Below are positions 23,138 to 31,562 of a stretch of 64,000 nt of DNA, in pieces. Numbering within the stretch: the stretch's first letter is position 1; each line of letters starts with the position of its first letter. The position numbers and the translations under genes are program-made. The stretch lies in NCBI RefSeq assembly GCF_900111685.1, contig NZ_FOHX01000024.1, positions 62,001 to 126,000 on the forward strand. Direction: 5' to 3'. The DNA comes from Nonomuraea wenchangensis (lineage in GTDB: Bacteria; Actinomycetota; Actinomycetes; Streptosporangiales; Streptosporangiaceae). The notes beneath the pieces are model-generated. The model did not search any database, was not told the DNA's origin, and saw only the letters and a program-made list of their open reading frames with translations.

Positions 23138-23223
23138 GGTGGCTGTAACGGTATATGTCGGGGTGCCTGGCCGGGATAAAGAGCATCACAATGGAGGCAC
23201 CCCCAGCACGACTCAAGAGGAGT

Positions 23224-23781
23224 GTGAGCTTGAACCGCTTTCCGCGCGTCATGGGTATGCGTTCAGGCTATGACCCGGCCGAAGTCGACGCCCTGATCGG
23301 CCGCATCGAGGCCACCCTGGGCCGGGGTCCCCGCACGTACGAGCCGATCACCGCCGACGAGGTGCGCTCGGCCACCTTCCGCGCCAAACGCGGCGGCTAC
23401 CAGGAGACGGCGGTCGACTTCGCCCTGGAGGCGTTCGTGGTGGCGCTGGAGACGCAGGCCAAGTGGCCGGTCCGGCTGGCACTCGCCGAGCCGACCGGCG
23501 AGCTGCTGCGCGAGGAGTGGTTCGAGACCCAGGCGGCCCGGGTCGAGCGGGTCGCCTTCCGCTCGGGCCGCATGGGCACCGGCTACAACGAGGACGAGGT
23601 GGACGCCTTCCTCGACCGCATCGTGGCCACCCTGCGCGGCACGACCGACTTCCCGGTGACGGCGAAGGAGGTGCGGGAGGCGCGGTTCTCGGCCGTGCTG
23701 GTGCGTTCGGGCTACCTCATGGCCGACGTCGACTCCTTCCTCGCCGGCATCGCCGACGTGCTGGAGCAGCGGCGCGCATGA
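23224..23781 (+). CDS. DivIVA-repeat protein
   Basis: A small protein of about 185 residues with two halves. Each half carries DivIVA-type repeats of the form GYDxxEVDAxxxRIxATL (GYDPAEVDALIGRIEATL and GYNEDEVDAFLDRIVATL), each paired with a second, shorter unit (RSATFRAKRGGY and REARFSAVLVRSGY). Such repeats occur in actinobacterial proteins related to Wag31/DivIVA; function unknown. No coiled-coil region of full DivIVA is present. The start is unclear: GTG 23224 is almost against GAGGAG, TTG 23230 has ideal 7-base spacing, and ATG 23191 is also in frame. It overlaps the GNAT gene (ATGA). Confidence 0.82.
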   Translation: MSLNRFPRVMGMRSGYDPAEVDALIGRIEATLGRGPRTYEPITADEVRSATFRAKRGGYQETAVDFALEAFVVALETQAKWPVRLALAEPTGELLREEWFETQAARVERVAFRSGRMGTGYNEDEVDAFLDRIVATLRGTTDFPVTAKEVREARFSAVLVRSGYLMADVDSFLAGIADVLEQRRA

Positions 23782-24260
23782 GCCTGTCCGTACGCCCTGC
23801 CGGGCCGGCCGACCTGGAGACCGTGTCGGCGGTGCTGCGGGAGAGCTGGGGCGGCACCACGCTCGTCGCCATGGGCCGGGGCGAGCTGGTGGACGCCGCC
23901 GCCCAGCCCGCTTTCGTGGCCGAGCTCGACGGCGAGCCGGCCGGCGTCGTCACCTACAGGGAGCGGGACGGCGCGGTGGAGATCATCACGCTCGACGCCG
24001 TGCTGCCCGGCAAGGGGGTGGGCCGGGCGCTGCTCGACGCGGTCCGGGCGGCGGCCGTCGAGCGGGGCGCGGCCAGGCTGTGGCTGATCACCACCAACGA
24101 CAACACCAGAGCTCTGCGCTTCTACCAGCGTTACGGCTTCGACCTCGTGGCCCTGCACCGCGACGGCGTGGAGCGGGCGAGGAGGCTGAAGCCGTCCATC
24201 CCGCGCGAGGCCGACGGCATCCCCATCAGGCACGAGCTGGAGCTGGAGCTCCCGCTCTAG
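23778..24260 (+). CDS. GNAT family N-acetyltransferase
   Basis: A 160-residue acetyl-CoA-dependent acyltransferase. The acetyl-CoA loop is VLPGKGVGRALLDAV, and the C-terminal motif B region is TNDNTRALRFYQRYGFDLVAL. The acceptor is unknown; the family includes antibiotic- and protein-acetylating members. It is coupled to the DivIVA-like gene by a 4-base overlap and converges with the AI-2E gene, sharing 4 bases with its end. Confidence 0.9.
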   Translation: MSLSVRPAGPADLETVSAVLRESWGGTTLVAMGRGELVDAAAQPAFVAELDGEPAGVVTYRERDGAVEIITLDAVLPGKGVGRALLDAVRAAAVERGAARLWLITTNDNTRALRFYQRYGFDLVALHRDGVERARRLKPSIPREADGIPIRHELELELPL

Positions 24261-25333
24261 GCGCCCTGCGGAGGAGCTTGCGGGGGAGTTCGCGGAGAAG
24301 GGCCGGGAGGAGACGGCGGGGGCCGTTCCGGCGGAGCAGGCGGCTCGGCCGGGTGCTCGTCCTGGCGGTGCACCAGCGCCACGAGCACCGAGGTGACCGG
24401 CGCGGCGAGGAACGCCCCGACGATCCCGGCGACCACGCTGCCCACCGCGATCGCCACCAGGATGACCGCGCCGGGCAGTTCGAGCGCCTTGCCGTAGATC
24501 TGCGGCGCGAGCACGTGCCCTTCGAGCTGCTGCACCGCGATGGTCACCGCGACCACGATGAGCGCCACCAGCCAGCCCTTGGCGACCAGCGCCACCACGG
24601 CCGCGAGCAGCCCGGCCAGGAACGCCCCCACCACCGGCAGGAACGCTCCGATGAACGTCAGCACCGCGAGCGGCAGCGCCATCGGCACGCCGAGGATCCA
24701 CAGCGCGAGGCCGATGAAGAGCCCGTCCACCGCGCCCACGATCGCGATGCCGCGGATGTAGCGGCTGATCACCGAGAAGATCAGCTCGCCGGCCCACATC
24801 AGCCGCCCCCTGGCCGTGAGGGGGGCGAGACTCACCAGCCAGCGGAACAGGTGGTCGCCGCTGTGCAGGAAGTACACCGACAGGATCACCGCCAGCACCG
24901 CGCCGACCACGATCTCGCCGGCGGTCTTGACCCCGGCCAGCGCGCCGGTGGTGATCGTCCGGCCCTGGCCGGACAGCCAGTCGGTGGCCTGCTTGAGGAG
25001 CTGCCGGTCGTTGATGCCGAACCCGGCGAGGAAGGTGTGCAGGTCGTTGAGCACCTTGCCGACGCTGGCCTGCATCTCCGTCACGCTCTCCGCCGTGGGC
25101 GGCACGAGCAGCGCGATGAGCGCCGCCGCCATCACCAGCGCGGTGACGAAGACGATCGCGGTGGCGAGGGCGCGGTTGAAGCCGTGCCGCCAGAGCCGGC
25201 GGGCGGCCGGCGCGAGCAGCGCCGTCAGGAACACGCCGATGACGACCGAGATCGCGACCGTCGCCACCTTGGTGAGGCAGAAGCCGACCACGGCGATCAC
25301 GCCGGCCCATCCCAGCAAGCGCCACGGCCTCAT
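24257..25333 (-). CDS. AI-2E family transporter
   Basis: A 358-residue polytopic membrane protein of the AI-2E/PerM family. Members include exporters and Na+/H+ antiporters, so the family name does not define the substrate. About eight helices are visible, with a hydrophilic periplasmic domain near residues 85-150 and the typical ILSVYFLHSGDHLFRWLVSL and FIGAFLPVVGAFLAGLLAAV segments. The C-terminus is a Pro-rich tail (PAPPERPPPSPPGPSP). A pair of hairpins separates it from iolD. Confidence 0.88.
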   Translation of the reverse strand: MRPWRLLGWAGVIAVVGFCLTKVATVAISVVIGVFLTALLAPAARRLWRHGFNRALATAIVFVTALVMAAALIALLVPPTAESVTEMQASVGKVLNDLHTFLAGFGINDRQLLKQATDWLSGQGRTITTGALAGVKTAGEIVVGAVLAVILSVYFLHSGDHLFRWLVSLAPLTARGRLMWAGELIFSVISRYIRGIAIVGAVDGLFIGLALWILGVPMALPLAVLTFIGAFLPVVGAFLAGLLAAVVALVAKGWLVALIVVAVTIAVQQLEGHVLAPQIYGKALELPGAVILVAIAVGSVVAGIVGAFLAAPVTSVLVALVHRQDEHPAEPPAPPERPPPSPPGPSPRTPPQAPPQGA

Positions 25334-25350
25334 CCACTGCTCCCTGATCT

Positions 25351-25397
25351 GGCCCCCTCAACAGCCCGGAGAGGGGGCCTACCCGGCACCGTGCCGG
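25351..25397 (-). terminator. Two hairpins after iolD
   Basis: GGCCCCCTC (25351-25359) pairs with GAGGGGGCC (25371-25379), and CCGGCAC (25383-25389) pairs with GTGCCGG (25391-25397). Both lie between the iolD stop and the AI-2E start, read leftwards. There is no U-tract, which is common for actinobacterial terminators. Confidence 0.6.
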
Positions 25398-25412
25398 ACA
25401 ATCCTCAGGGGA

Positions 25413-27245
25413 TCAGGAAGGACCGAGGTGGAGGTGCTGCCCGCGTTTGGCGGCGGCGTACTCGTCCCGGATCTCCTGCGGCGGGCCGACCTGCGCCACG
25501 GGCACGTCCCACCACGCCTGCGACGAGGGCACGTCGTCGGCCAGCCGGTCGGTGCGTACGTGGATCACCGTCGTCACGTCGCCCGCCCGCGCCGCGTCGA
25601 GCGCCTTGCGCAGGTCGGCGACCGTCTCGGCGCGGACCACGGACGCGCCCAGGCTGGCCGCGTTGGCGGCGAGGTCGACCGGGAGCGGGCCGCCGTCGCG
25701 GGCGGTGTAGGCGGTGCCGAGCCGCCGCGCGCCGACGCTCTCCGACAGCCGCCCGATGGAGGCGAAGCCGGAGTTGTCCACGAGCACCACGGTCAGCTTG
25801 ATCCCCTCGGCCACCGCGGTGACCAGCTCCTGCGCCATCATCAGGTACGACCCGTCGCCGACCAGCACGAACACCTCGCGCTCCGGCGCCGCCAGCTTCA
25901 CACCGAGCCCGCCGGCGATCTCGTAGCCCATGCACGAGTAGCCGTACTCGACGTGGTAGCTGCCAGGACCGCTCGGCCGCCACAGCTTGTGCAGGTCGCC
26001 GGGCATCGAACCGGCCGCGCACACCACCACGCCGTCCTCGCCCGCGGCGGCGTTGACCGCGCCGATCACGGCGGCCTGGGACGGCGGGGTGCCCTCCAGC
26101 GCGTACGCCGCGTCCACGGCCGCGTCCCACTCGCGGATCAGCTCGCCCGCCCGCTCGCCGAGCGCGGCCGGGGCGCGCCAGCTCCCCAGCGCGCCGGCCA
26201 GGTCCGCCAGGCCCTCGCAGGCGTCGGCGACGAGCTGGAGGCCCGACAGCTTGGCCGCGTCGAAGCCGGTGATGTTGACGTTGACGAAGGCCGCGTCCGG
26301 GGCGAAGAGGGTGCGCGAGGCGGTGGTGAAGTCGCTGTAGCGGGTGCCGACGCCGATGATCACGTCCGCCTCGCGGGCCAGCGCGTTGGCCGCCGTGGTG
26401 CCGGTCGCGCCGACCGCGCCGAGGGCGAGCGGGTGCCCGTGCGGCAGCGCCCCCTTGCCGGCCTGCGTCTCGGCCACCGGTACGCCGAACCGCTCGGCGA
26501 AGGCCCGCAGCTCGTCCGCGGCCTCGCTGTGCAGCACGCCGCCGCCCGCCACGATCAACGGCCGCTCGGCCGCGCGCAGGCGTTCGGCGGCCCGCGCCAG
26601 GGCGGCCCGCTCGGGGCGGGGTCGCGGGACGTGCCAGACCCGGCGGGCGAACAGCTCGTCTGGCCAGTCGTACGCCTCGGCCTGCACGTCCTGGGGCAGC
26701 GCGAGCGTCACCGCGCCGGTCTCGGCCGGGTCGGTGAGCACCCGCATGGCCGCGAGCAGCGCGGACGGGAGCTGCTCTGGCCGGTTGATCCGGTCCCAGT
26801 AGCGGGAGACCGGCCTGAGGCAGTCGTTGACGGACACGTCGTAGGAGCGCTGGTCCTCCAGCTCCTGCAGCAGAGGGCTCGCCACCCGGGTGGCGAAGAT
26901 GTCGCCGGGCAGCAGCAGCACCGGGAGCCGGTTGATGGTGGCGCCCGCCGCGCCGGTGACCATGTTGGTCGCGCCGGGCCCGATCGAGGTGGTGCAGGCG
27001 AGCGTGGCCAGCCGGTTGCTCGCGCGGGCATAGCCGGCCGCCGTGTGCACCATGGCCTGCTCGTTGCGGCTCAGCAGGTAAGGCAACTCGTGGTCGTCCG
27101 CGAGGGCCTGCCCGATGCCCGCCACGTTGCCGTGGCCGAAGATGCCCACGCAGCCGGCGAAGAAGCGGCGCTCCACGCCGTCACGCTCGCTCCACTGCCG
27201 CGCCAGGAAACGCACGACGGCCTGCGCGACGGTCAACCGGGTCAT
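25413..27245 (-). CDS. iolD: 3D-(3,5/4)-trihydroxycyclohexane-1,2-dione hydrolase
   Basis: IolD is a thiamine-diphosphate enzyme that opens the inositol-derived ring to give 5-deoxy-glucuronate. It is 610 residues from ATG 27245, with GGGAGGA 4 bases upstream. The N-terminal pyrimidine-binding domain has LSRNEQAMVHTAAGYARAS and TTSIGPGATNMVTGAAGAT. The central domain has VAGGGVLHSEA. The C-terminal ThDP motif is VLVGDGSYLMMAQELVTA through VDNSGFASIG. It overlaps iolB by 4 bases and is the last gene of the operon. Confidence 0.95.
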   Translation of the reverse strand: MTRLTVAQAVVRFLARQWSERDGVERRFFAGCVGIFGHGNVAGIGQALADDHELPYLLSRNEQAMVHTAAGYARASNRLATLACTTSIGPGATNMVTGAAGATINRLPVLLLPGDIFATRVASPLLQELEDQRSYDVSVNDCLRPVSRYWDRINRPEQLPSALLAAMRVLTDPAETGAVTLALPQDVQAEAYDWPDELFARRVWHVPRPRPERAALARAAERLRAAERPLIVAGGGVLHSEAADELRAFAERFGVPVAETQAGKGALPHGHPLALGAVGATGTTAANALAREADVIIGVGTRYSDFTTASRTLFAPDAAFVNVNITGFDAAKLSGLQLVADACEGLADLAGALGSWRAPAALGERAGELIREWDAAVDAAYALEGTPPSQAAVIGAVNAAAGEDGVVVCAAGSMPGDLHKLWRPSGPGSYHVEYGYSCMGYEIAGGLGVKLAAPEREVFVLVGDGSYLMMAQELVTAVAEGIKLTVVLVDNSGFASIGRLSESVGARRLGTAYTARDGGPLPVDLAANAASLGASVVRAETVADLRKALDAARAGDVTTVIHVRTDRLADDVPSSQAWWDVPVAQVGPPQEIRDEYAAAKRGQHLHLGPS

Positions 27246-28081
27246 GAGGTCCTCCCGAAGGGCAGTCTGGGGTCGATGCGCTGCCCCTCCCACGAGGAGC
27301 GGATCCAGGCGTGGCGCGGATCGTCGCAGAACGCCATCGACCGCTCCTCGGCCGGACCGGCCAGCACGTTCAGGTAGTAGAGGTCGTAGCCGGGCGCGGC
27401 CATGGAGGGGCCGTGGTAGCCGTGGGGGACCAGGACGACGTCGCCGGAGGAGACCTCGGCGAGGGTGTCGATCCGCCCCCCTTCAGAGGAGTAGACCCGC
27501 TGGTAGCCGAGCCCTTGGTCGGCGACCTCGAAGTAGTAGATCTCCTCCAGCACGGCCTCACCCGGGTTGGGGGTGTCGTGCTTGTGCGGCGGGTACGACG
27601 ACCAGTTGCCCGACGGCGTCAGCACCTCCACCGCCATGAGCTTGTGGCAGTCGAAGACGCCGGGTGCGCAGAAGTTGTTGACCTGGCGGCTGGCCTGGCC
27701 GGCGCCGCGCAGTTCGACCGGCACCTCGGCCGCCGCGACGTACCGGGCGGGAAGGGCCTCGGTGGCGCGGGCGGAGGGCAGCGCGATCCGCCCCGCCCCC
27801 TCGATGGTGACCTCCGTGCCGATCGGCACGTACACGAAGTCGGACGGCCCGTCGAAGACCGAAGGCCGCCCCGCCAGCTCGAACCTGTCGCCGGGCAGGC
27901 GCACCGAGCACGAGCCCGCCAGCGGGAGGACCAGCAGCTCCTCCTCGCCGGTGGAGAACGTCACCGGGGCGTCGGTCAGGTCGAGGATCCGCAGGCCGGA
28001 GTAGGTCCAGCCGGCCTGGTCCGGGGTGACCTCCACCGACCAGGGGCCGTTCGCGGTCTTGCCGTACGGAAGATGGGTCAT
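27242..28081 (-). CDS. iolB: 5-deoxy-glucuronate isomerase
   Basis: IolB isomerises 5-deoxy-glucuronate to 2-deoxy-5-keto-gluconate. It is 279 residues with two cupin halves; the second carries metal-ligand type residues in SSYPPHKHD, EEIYYFEV and VPHGYHGPS. It sits between the Cgl0159-like gene and iolD, with 4-base overlaps at both ends. Confidence 0.95.
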   Translation of the reverse strand: MTHLPYGKTANGPWSVEVTPDQAGWTYSGLRILDLTDAPVTFSTGEEELLVLPLAGSCSVRLPGDRFELAGRPSVFDGPSDFVYVPIGTEVTIEGAGRIALPSARATEALPARYVAAAEVPVELRGAGQASRQVNNFCAPGVFDCHKLMAVEVLTPSGNWSSYPPHKHDTPNPGEAVLEEIYYFEVADQGLGYQRVYSSEGGRIDTLAEVSSGDVVLVPHGYHGPSMAAPGYDLYYLNVLAGPAEERSMAFCDDPRHAWIRSSWEGQRIDPRLPFGRTS

Positions 28082-29028
28082 GCGCGTGCCTCTCGCACCA
28101 GGGCCGCGGCGCCGTCCACCGCGGCGGCCACGTCGTCGTCCGGAGGGTAGAGCAGGGCCCGGCCGACCACGAGCCCGCGTACGCCGGGCAGGCGCAGCGC
28201 GCGGTCCCAGTCGGCGAGCGCGGCGTCGATGTCCGGCGGGTCGCCGCCGAGCAGCAGCGCGGGCAGCGTGGTGGCGGCCATCACCCGCTCCATCTCGGCG
28301 ATCGCGGGGATCTTCAGCCAGGTGTAGGCCGAGGTCGTGCCGAGGGCCTGGGCGATGCTGATCGCCTTGATCACCGCCTCGGGGGACAGGTCGTTGCGCA
28401 GGGCTCCCGACTCGGTGCGCAGCGACCAGAACGGCTCCACCATGGCCACCAGCCGGCGCCTGGCCAGCTCGCTCACCGCGCGGGCGCAGGACTCCAGGGT
28501 GTTGACGGTGTTGTGGTCGGCGGGGTCGATGCGGCAGAGCATCTTGCCGCCGTCGAGCCGCATGGCGTCGATGGCGCCGGCGTCGAAGCCGGTGAAGCGG
28601 TCGTCCAGCTCGAACACCGAGCCCTGGAGGCCGCCCCGGTTCATCGAGCCGAAGGCCAGCTTGCCCTCCAGCGCGCCCAGCAGCAGCAGGTCCTCCAGCA
28701 CGTCGGGGGCGGCCAGGATGCCGTCCACGCCGGGCCGCGACAGCGCGGTGCGCAGCCGGTCGAGCAGGTCGGCGCGGCTCGCCATGGCCAGCGGGCGGTC
28801 GCGTACGGCCAGGGCGCCGCGGGCCGGATGGTCGGCGGCGATGATGAGCAGGCGCTCGTCGTCGCCGGGCAGCCCGCGCCGCCGCCTGCGGGCCGCGGCC
28901 TCGGCGATCTCCTCGGGGCGGGTGGCCCGGATGCGGGTGAGCTGCTCGTAACCGCCGACGGCGGGGCCATCCACAGCGGGCCCATTCACGGCGGGCCCAT
29001 CAACGGCAGGCAGGGTGACGTCGCTCAC
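28078..29028 (-). CDS. Cgl0159-like (beta/alpha)8 protein, putative inositol-pathway aldolase
   Basis: A 316-residue class I aldolase-like TIM barrel similar to Corynebacterium Cgl0159, which is encoded in inositol clusters and often labelled deoxyribose-phosphate aldolase. The likely role, inferred from position, is cleavage of 2-deoxy-5-keto-gluconate 6-phosphate (IolJ function). Visible segments: LLIIAADHPARGAL, FGSMNRGGLQGSVFELDDRF, RLDGGKMLCRIDP and a Lys in YTWLKIPAI that could be the Schiff-base lysine. The N-terminus has a short 15-bp repeat encoding DGPAVNGPAVDGPAV. GTG 29028 is chosen for its 4-base overlap with iolC. Confidence 0.85.
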   Translation of the reverse strand: MSDVTLPAVDGPAVNGPAVDGPAVGGYEQLTRIRATRPEEIAEAAARRRRRGLPGDDERLLIIAADHPARGALAVRDRPLAMASRADLLDRLRTALSRPGVDGILAAPDVLEDLLLLGALEGKLAFGSMNRGGLQGSVFELDDRFTGFDAGAIDAMRLDGGKMLCRIDPADHNTVNTLESCARAVSELARRRLVAMVEPFWSLRTESGALRNDLSPEAVIKAISIAQALGTTSAYTWLKIPAIAEMERVMAATTLPALLLGGDPPDIDAALADWDRALRLPGVRGLVVGRALLYPPDDDVAAAVDGAAALVREARA

Positions 29029-30008
29029 GAGGTCACCCCGTTCAGCAGCTCCTCCACCTCGGCGGTCGTGGGCATGGCGTCGGCGCAGGCCAGCCGGGCG
29101 GCCACGAAGGCGCCCGCGGCGTTGGCGAAGCGGATGGTGCGCTCCAGCGGCCAGTCGTTCAGCAGCCCCAGGCAGAGCGCGCCGCCGAAGGCGTCTCCCG
29201 CGCCGATGCCGTTGACCACGCTCACCTCGACCGGCTTGACCAGGCAGCTCTCCTCGCGGGTGCGGGCGTGGACCCCTTCGGGGCCGAGTTTCACGATCGC
29301 GACCCGCGCCCCTGCGGCCAGCAGCGCCTCGGCCGCGGCCTCGGGCTCGCGTACGCCGACCGCTGTCTCGACCTCCTCCAGGTTGCCGACGGCGACGTCC
29401 GCGTACGGCAGCATGCGCGCCGCCATCGCGCGGGCGGCCTCCCGCGAGGGCCACAGCGAGGCCCGGTAGTCGAGGTCGAACACGGTCCAGCCGTCACTCC
29501 GGGCCTCGCGGCGGGCGGCCAGCGCGGCGGCGTGCGCCTCGGCGCTCGGCTCCTTGCTGAGCCCGGTCAGCGAGAACCAGAACATCCGGGCCGCGCCGAT
29601 CGCCTCCAGGTCGAGGGAGCCGGCGGTGAGGCGCAGGTCGGGTGGATGCTCGCCGCGGTAGAAGTAGATGGGGAAGTGGTCGGGCGGGAAGATCTCGCAG
29701 AACGTGACCGGCGTCGGCGCCTCGGGGTAGGTCGCCACATACCTGTCGTCGACGCCGAATCCGCGGATCGCCCGCCGTACGTACTCACCGAAGGGATCGT
29801 CGCCCACGCCGGTGATCACCGCGGAGCGCAGCCCGTGGCGGGCGGCCGCGACGGCCACGTTGGTCGGGCTGCCGCCGAGGAACTTGCCGAAAGTCTCGAC
29901 GTCGGCCAGCCCGACGCCGGTCTGCAGCGGGTAGACGTCGACGCCGCAGCGGCCGATCGTGATCAGGTCGTACAACGCACCTCCTGAAGGGGAGCTTACC
30001 TTCGACAC
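29025..30008 (-). CDS. iolC: 5-dehydro-2-deoxygluconokinase
   Basis: IolC is a PfkB-family kinase that phosphorylates 2-deoxy-5-keto-gluconate. It is 327 residues. The N-terminal PfkB region has FGKFLGGSPTNVAVAAARHG, the substrate-side segment is YFYRGEHPPDLRL, and the C-terminal PfkB signature is NGIGAGDAFGGALCLGLL with the catalytic Asp. It is the first gene of the leftward iolC-Cgl0159-iolB-iolD operon, and its promoter lies in the shared gap with the divergent sugar ABC operon. Confidence 0.94.
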   Translation of the reverse strand: MSKVSSPSGGALYDLITIGRCGVDVYPLQTGVGLADVETFGKFLGGSPTNVAVAAARHGLRSAVITGVGDDPFGEYVRRAIRGFGVDDRYVATYPEAPTPVTFCEIFPPDHFPIYFYRGEHPPDLRLTAGSLDLEAIGAARMFWFSLTGLSKEPSAEAHAAALAARREARSDGWTVFDLDYRASLWPSREAARAMAARMLPYADVAVGNLEEVETAVGVREPEAAAEALLAAGARVAIVKLGPEGVHARTREESCLVKPVEVSVVNGIGAGDAFGGALCLGLLNDWPLERTIRFANAAGAFVAARLACADAMPTTAEVEELLNGVTS

Positions 30009-30023
30009 TATGGCATATTGTCA

Positions 30024-30039
30024 GGACATATAGATGTCC
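30024..30039. promoter_or_regulatory. Operator candidate 1 (iolC side)
   Basis: GGACATATAGATGTCC is a perfect inverted repeat with 6-bp arms and a 4-bp spacer, 16 bases upstream of the iolC start. Its arms share ACAT/ATGT with operator candidate 2. Confidence 0.65.
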
Positions 30040-30124
30040 GCCACGTTACTCGGCCGGCTACCGGATGCAAGGGTAGGAAGACCGACATATCTCTGAAACA
30101 TGGCAAGAGCTTTACGTCATCTGC

Positions 30125-30136
30125 ATGTCATGACAT
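30125..30136. promoter_or_regulatory. Operator candidate 2 (ABC side)
   Basis: ATGTCATGACAT is a perfect 12-bp palindrome, 47 bases before the lipoprotein start and 101 bp centre-to-centre from candidate 1. Similar half-sites suggest one regulator binding both, possibly with looping. Confidence 0.65.
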
Positions 30137-30182
30137 ATTGGCTTTCGGCCCACCTCCTCAAGGAACGTGTCGGAGGGTTTGC

Positions 30183-31562
30183 ATGGCAATGCGGAAGTTC
30201 GCTGTGGTCATAGCCGCGGCCGGCCTCGGGCTCGCCGCCTGCGGCCAGTCCTCGGGTGGCGGCAGCGGCGACACCATAGAGTTGACGATCGCCCAGAACG
30301 CCATCGCCGGCGGCAAGAACGCGGCGGCGGCCGGCTTCGTGGCCGACTGGGTGATCCCGAAGTTCGAGGCCGCCCAGAAGGCCAAGGGGAAGGACGTCAA
30401 GGTCAAGTTCGTCCCCAGCGGCGTCGACGACGAGCAGTACAAGACCAAGCTCTCCCTGGACCTCAAGTCCGGCAAGGGCGCGGACGTGATCGACATCGAC
30501 GGCATCTGGGCCGGCGAGTTCGCCCAGGCCGGCTACATCAAGCCGCTGGCCGACGTCGTGGGCCCCGAGGCCGAGAGCTGGGACGGCTGGTCGCAGATCC
30601 CGGAGTCGGTGCAGGGGCTGGCCACGTACGAGGGCAAGAAGTACGCCCTGCCGGTCGGCACCGACGGCCGCGTGCTCTACTTCAACAAGACGCTGTTCCA
30701 GAAGGCGGGCCTGCCCGCCGACTGGCAGCCGAAGAGCTGGCAGGAGATCCTCGACGCCGGCACCAAGCTCAAGTCCTCCGGCGTGCCGGTGCCGATCCAG
30801 ATCAACGCCGGCACCGCGATGGGCGAGGCCACCTCGATGCAGGGCGTGCTGCCGCTGCTCGCCGGGGCGGGCGGCCAGGTCGAGCAGGACGGCAAGTGGA
30901 CCGGCGCCGCGCAGCCGCTCAAGGACGCGCTCGGCCTCTACCAGAAGATCTACGGCGGCGGCCTCGGCGACCCCAAGCTCCAGCAGGAGGCCAAGGGCCG
31001 CGACAAGTCGTTCCAGCAGTTCGCCGAGGGCAAGATCGGCATCCTCATGGAGGGCGACTACTTCTGGCGCGGCGTGGTCAACCCGGCCACCGGCGTCGCT
31101 CCCATGAAGGACCGCGACCAGAACGTCGGCTACGCGCTGATCCCCGCCATCGAGCCCGGCAAGGGCATCCGCGGCCAGGACTTCGTCAGCATGTCCGGCG
31201 GCGCGCTGCGCACGGTCAACCCCAACAGCAAGCATCCGAAGGAAGCCTTCGAGCTGCTGGCCTTCACGCTCTCCCCTGAGGCGCTGAAGGAGGAGACCAA
31301 GGACGGCAACGTGCGCATCACCCCGCGCACCGACGTCAACAAGGAGATCCTGGCCGGGCAGCCGCTGCTGACGTTCATCTCGGAGAAGGTGCTGCCGCTG
31401 ACGGCCTACCGGCCGCCGGTCGCGGTCTACCCGCAGGTGTCGGTGGCGCTCCAGGAGGCCACCGCCGCGGTCGTCGGCGGCACCGCCCCCGACCAGGCGG
31501 CGGCCGACTACCAGAAGAAGCTCGAAGGAATCGTCGGTGGCGCAGGCAATATCGCCTCCTGA
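30183..31562 (+). CDS. Sugar ABC transporter substrate-binding lipoprotein
   Basis: A 459-residue extracellular solute-binding protein (SBP_bac_1 type). The signal peptide ends in a lipobox LAAC with Cys20 as lipidation site, followed by a Gly/Ser linker. The body shows DVIDIDGIWAGEFAQAGYIKPL, LPVGTDGRVLYFNKTLFQKAGL and FQQFAEGKIGILMEGDYFW, typical of oligosaccharide or glycoside binders. ATG 30183 has GGAGG with 8-base spacing. The first permease gene starts inside its last 26 bases. It heads an eight-gene operon ending in the alpha-mannosidase, so a mannoside-containing ligand is inferred. Confidence 0.93.
   Translation: MAMRKFAVVIAAAGLGLAACGQSSGGGSGDTIELTIAQNAIAGGKNAAAAGFVADWVIPKFEAAQKAKGKDVKVKFVPSGVDDEQYKTKLSLDLKSGKGADVIDIDGIWAGEFAQAGYIKPLADVVGPEAESWDGWSQIPESVQGLATYEGKKYALPVGTDGRVLYFNKTLFQKAGLPADWQPKSWQEILDAGTKLKSSGVPVPIQINAGTAMGEATSMQGVLPLLAGAGGQVEQDGKWTGAAQPLKDALGLYQKIYGGGLGDPKLQQEAKGRDKSFQQFAEGKIGILMEGDYFWRGVVNPATGVAPMKDRDQNVGYALIPAIEPGKGIRGQDFVSMSGGALRTVNPNSKHPKEAFELLAFTLSPEALKEETKDGNVRITPRTDVNKEILAGQPLLTFISEKVLPLTAYRPPVAVYPQVSVALQEATAAVVGGTAPDQAAADYQKKLEGIVGGAGNIAS

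Larger units (their letters stand above)
30009..30182. promoter_or_regulatory. Divergent iolC / sugar-ABC control region
   Basis: A 174-bp gap, markedly richer in AT than its surroundings. Besides the two perfect palindromes listed separately, the word ACATAT recurs (30026-30031, near 30086, and 30133-30138) and CATATTG occurs at 30014-30020 and 30134-30140. GGAGG at 30170-30174 is the ribosome binding site of the lipoprotein gene. No regulator gene is adjacent. Confidence 0.65.

Noticed and set aside
24816..27377. Long open frame antisense to iolD and the AI-2E gene
   Set aside because: It is the complement of two well-supported genes and has an Arg/Gly-rich composition.
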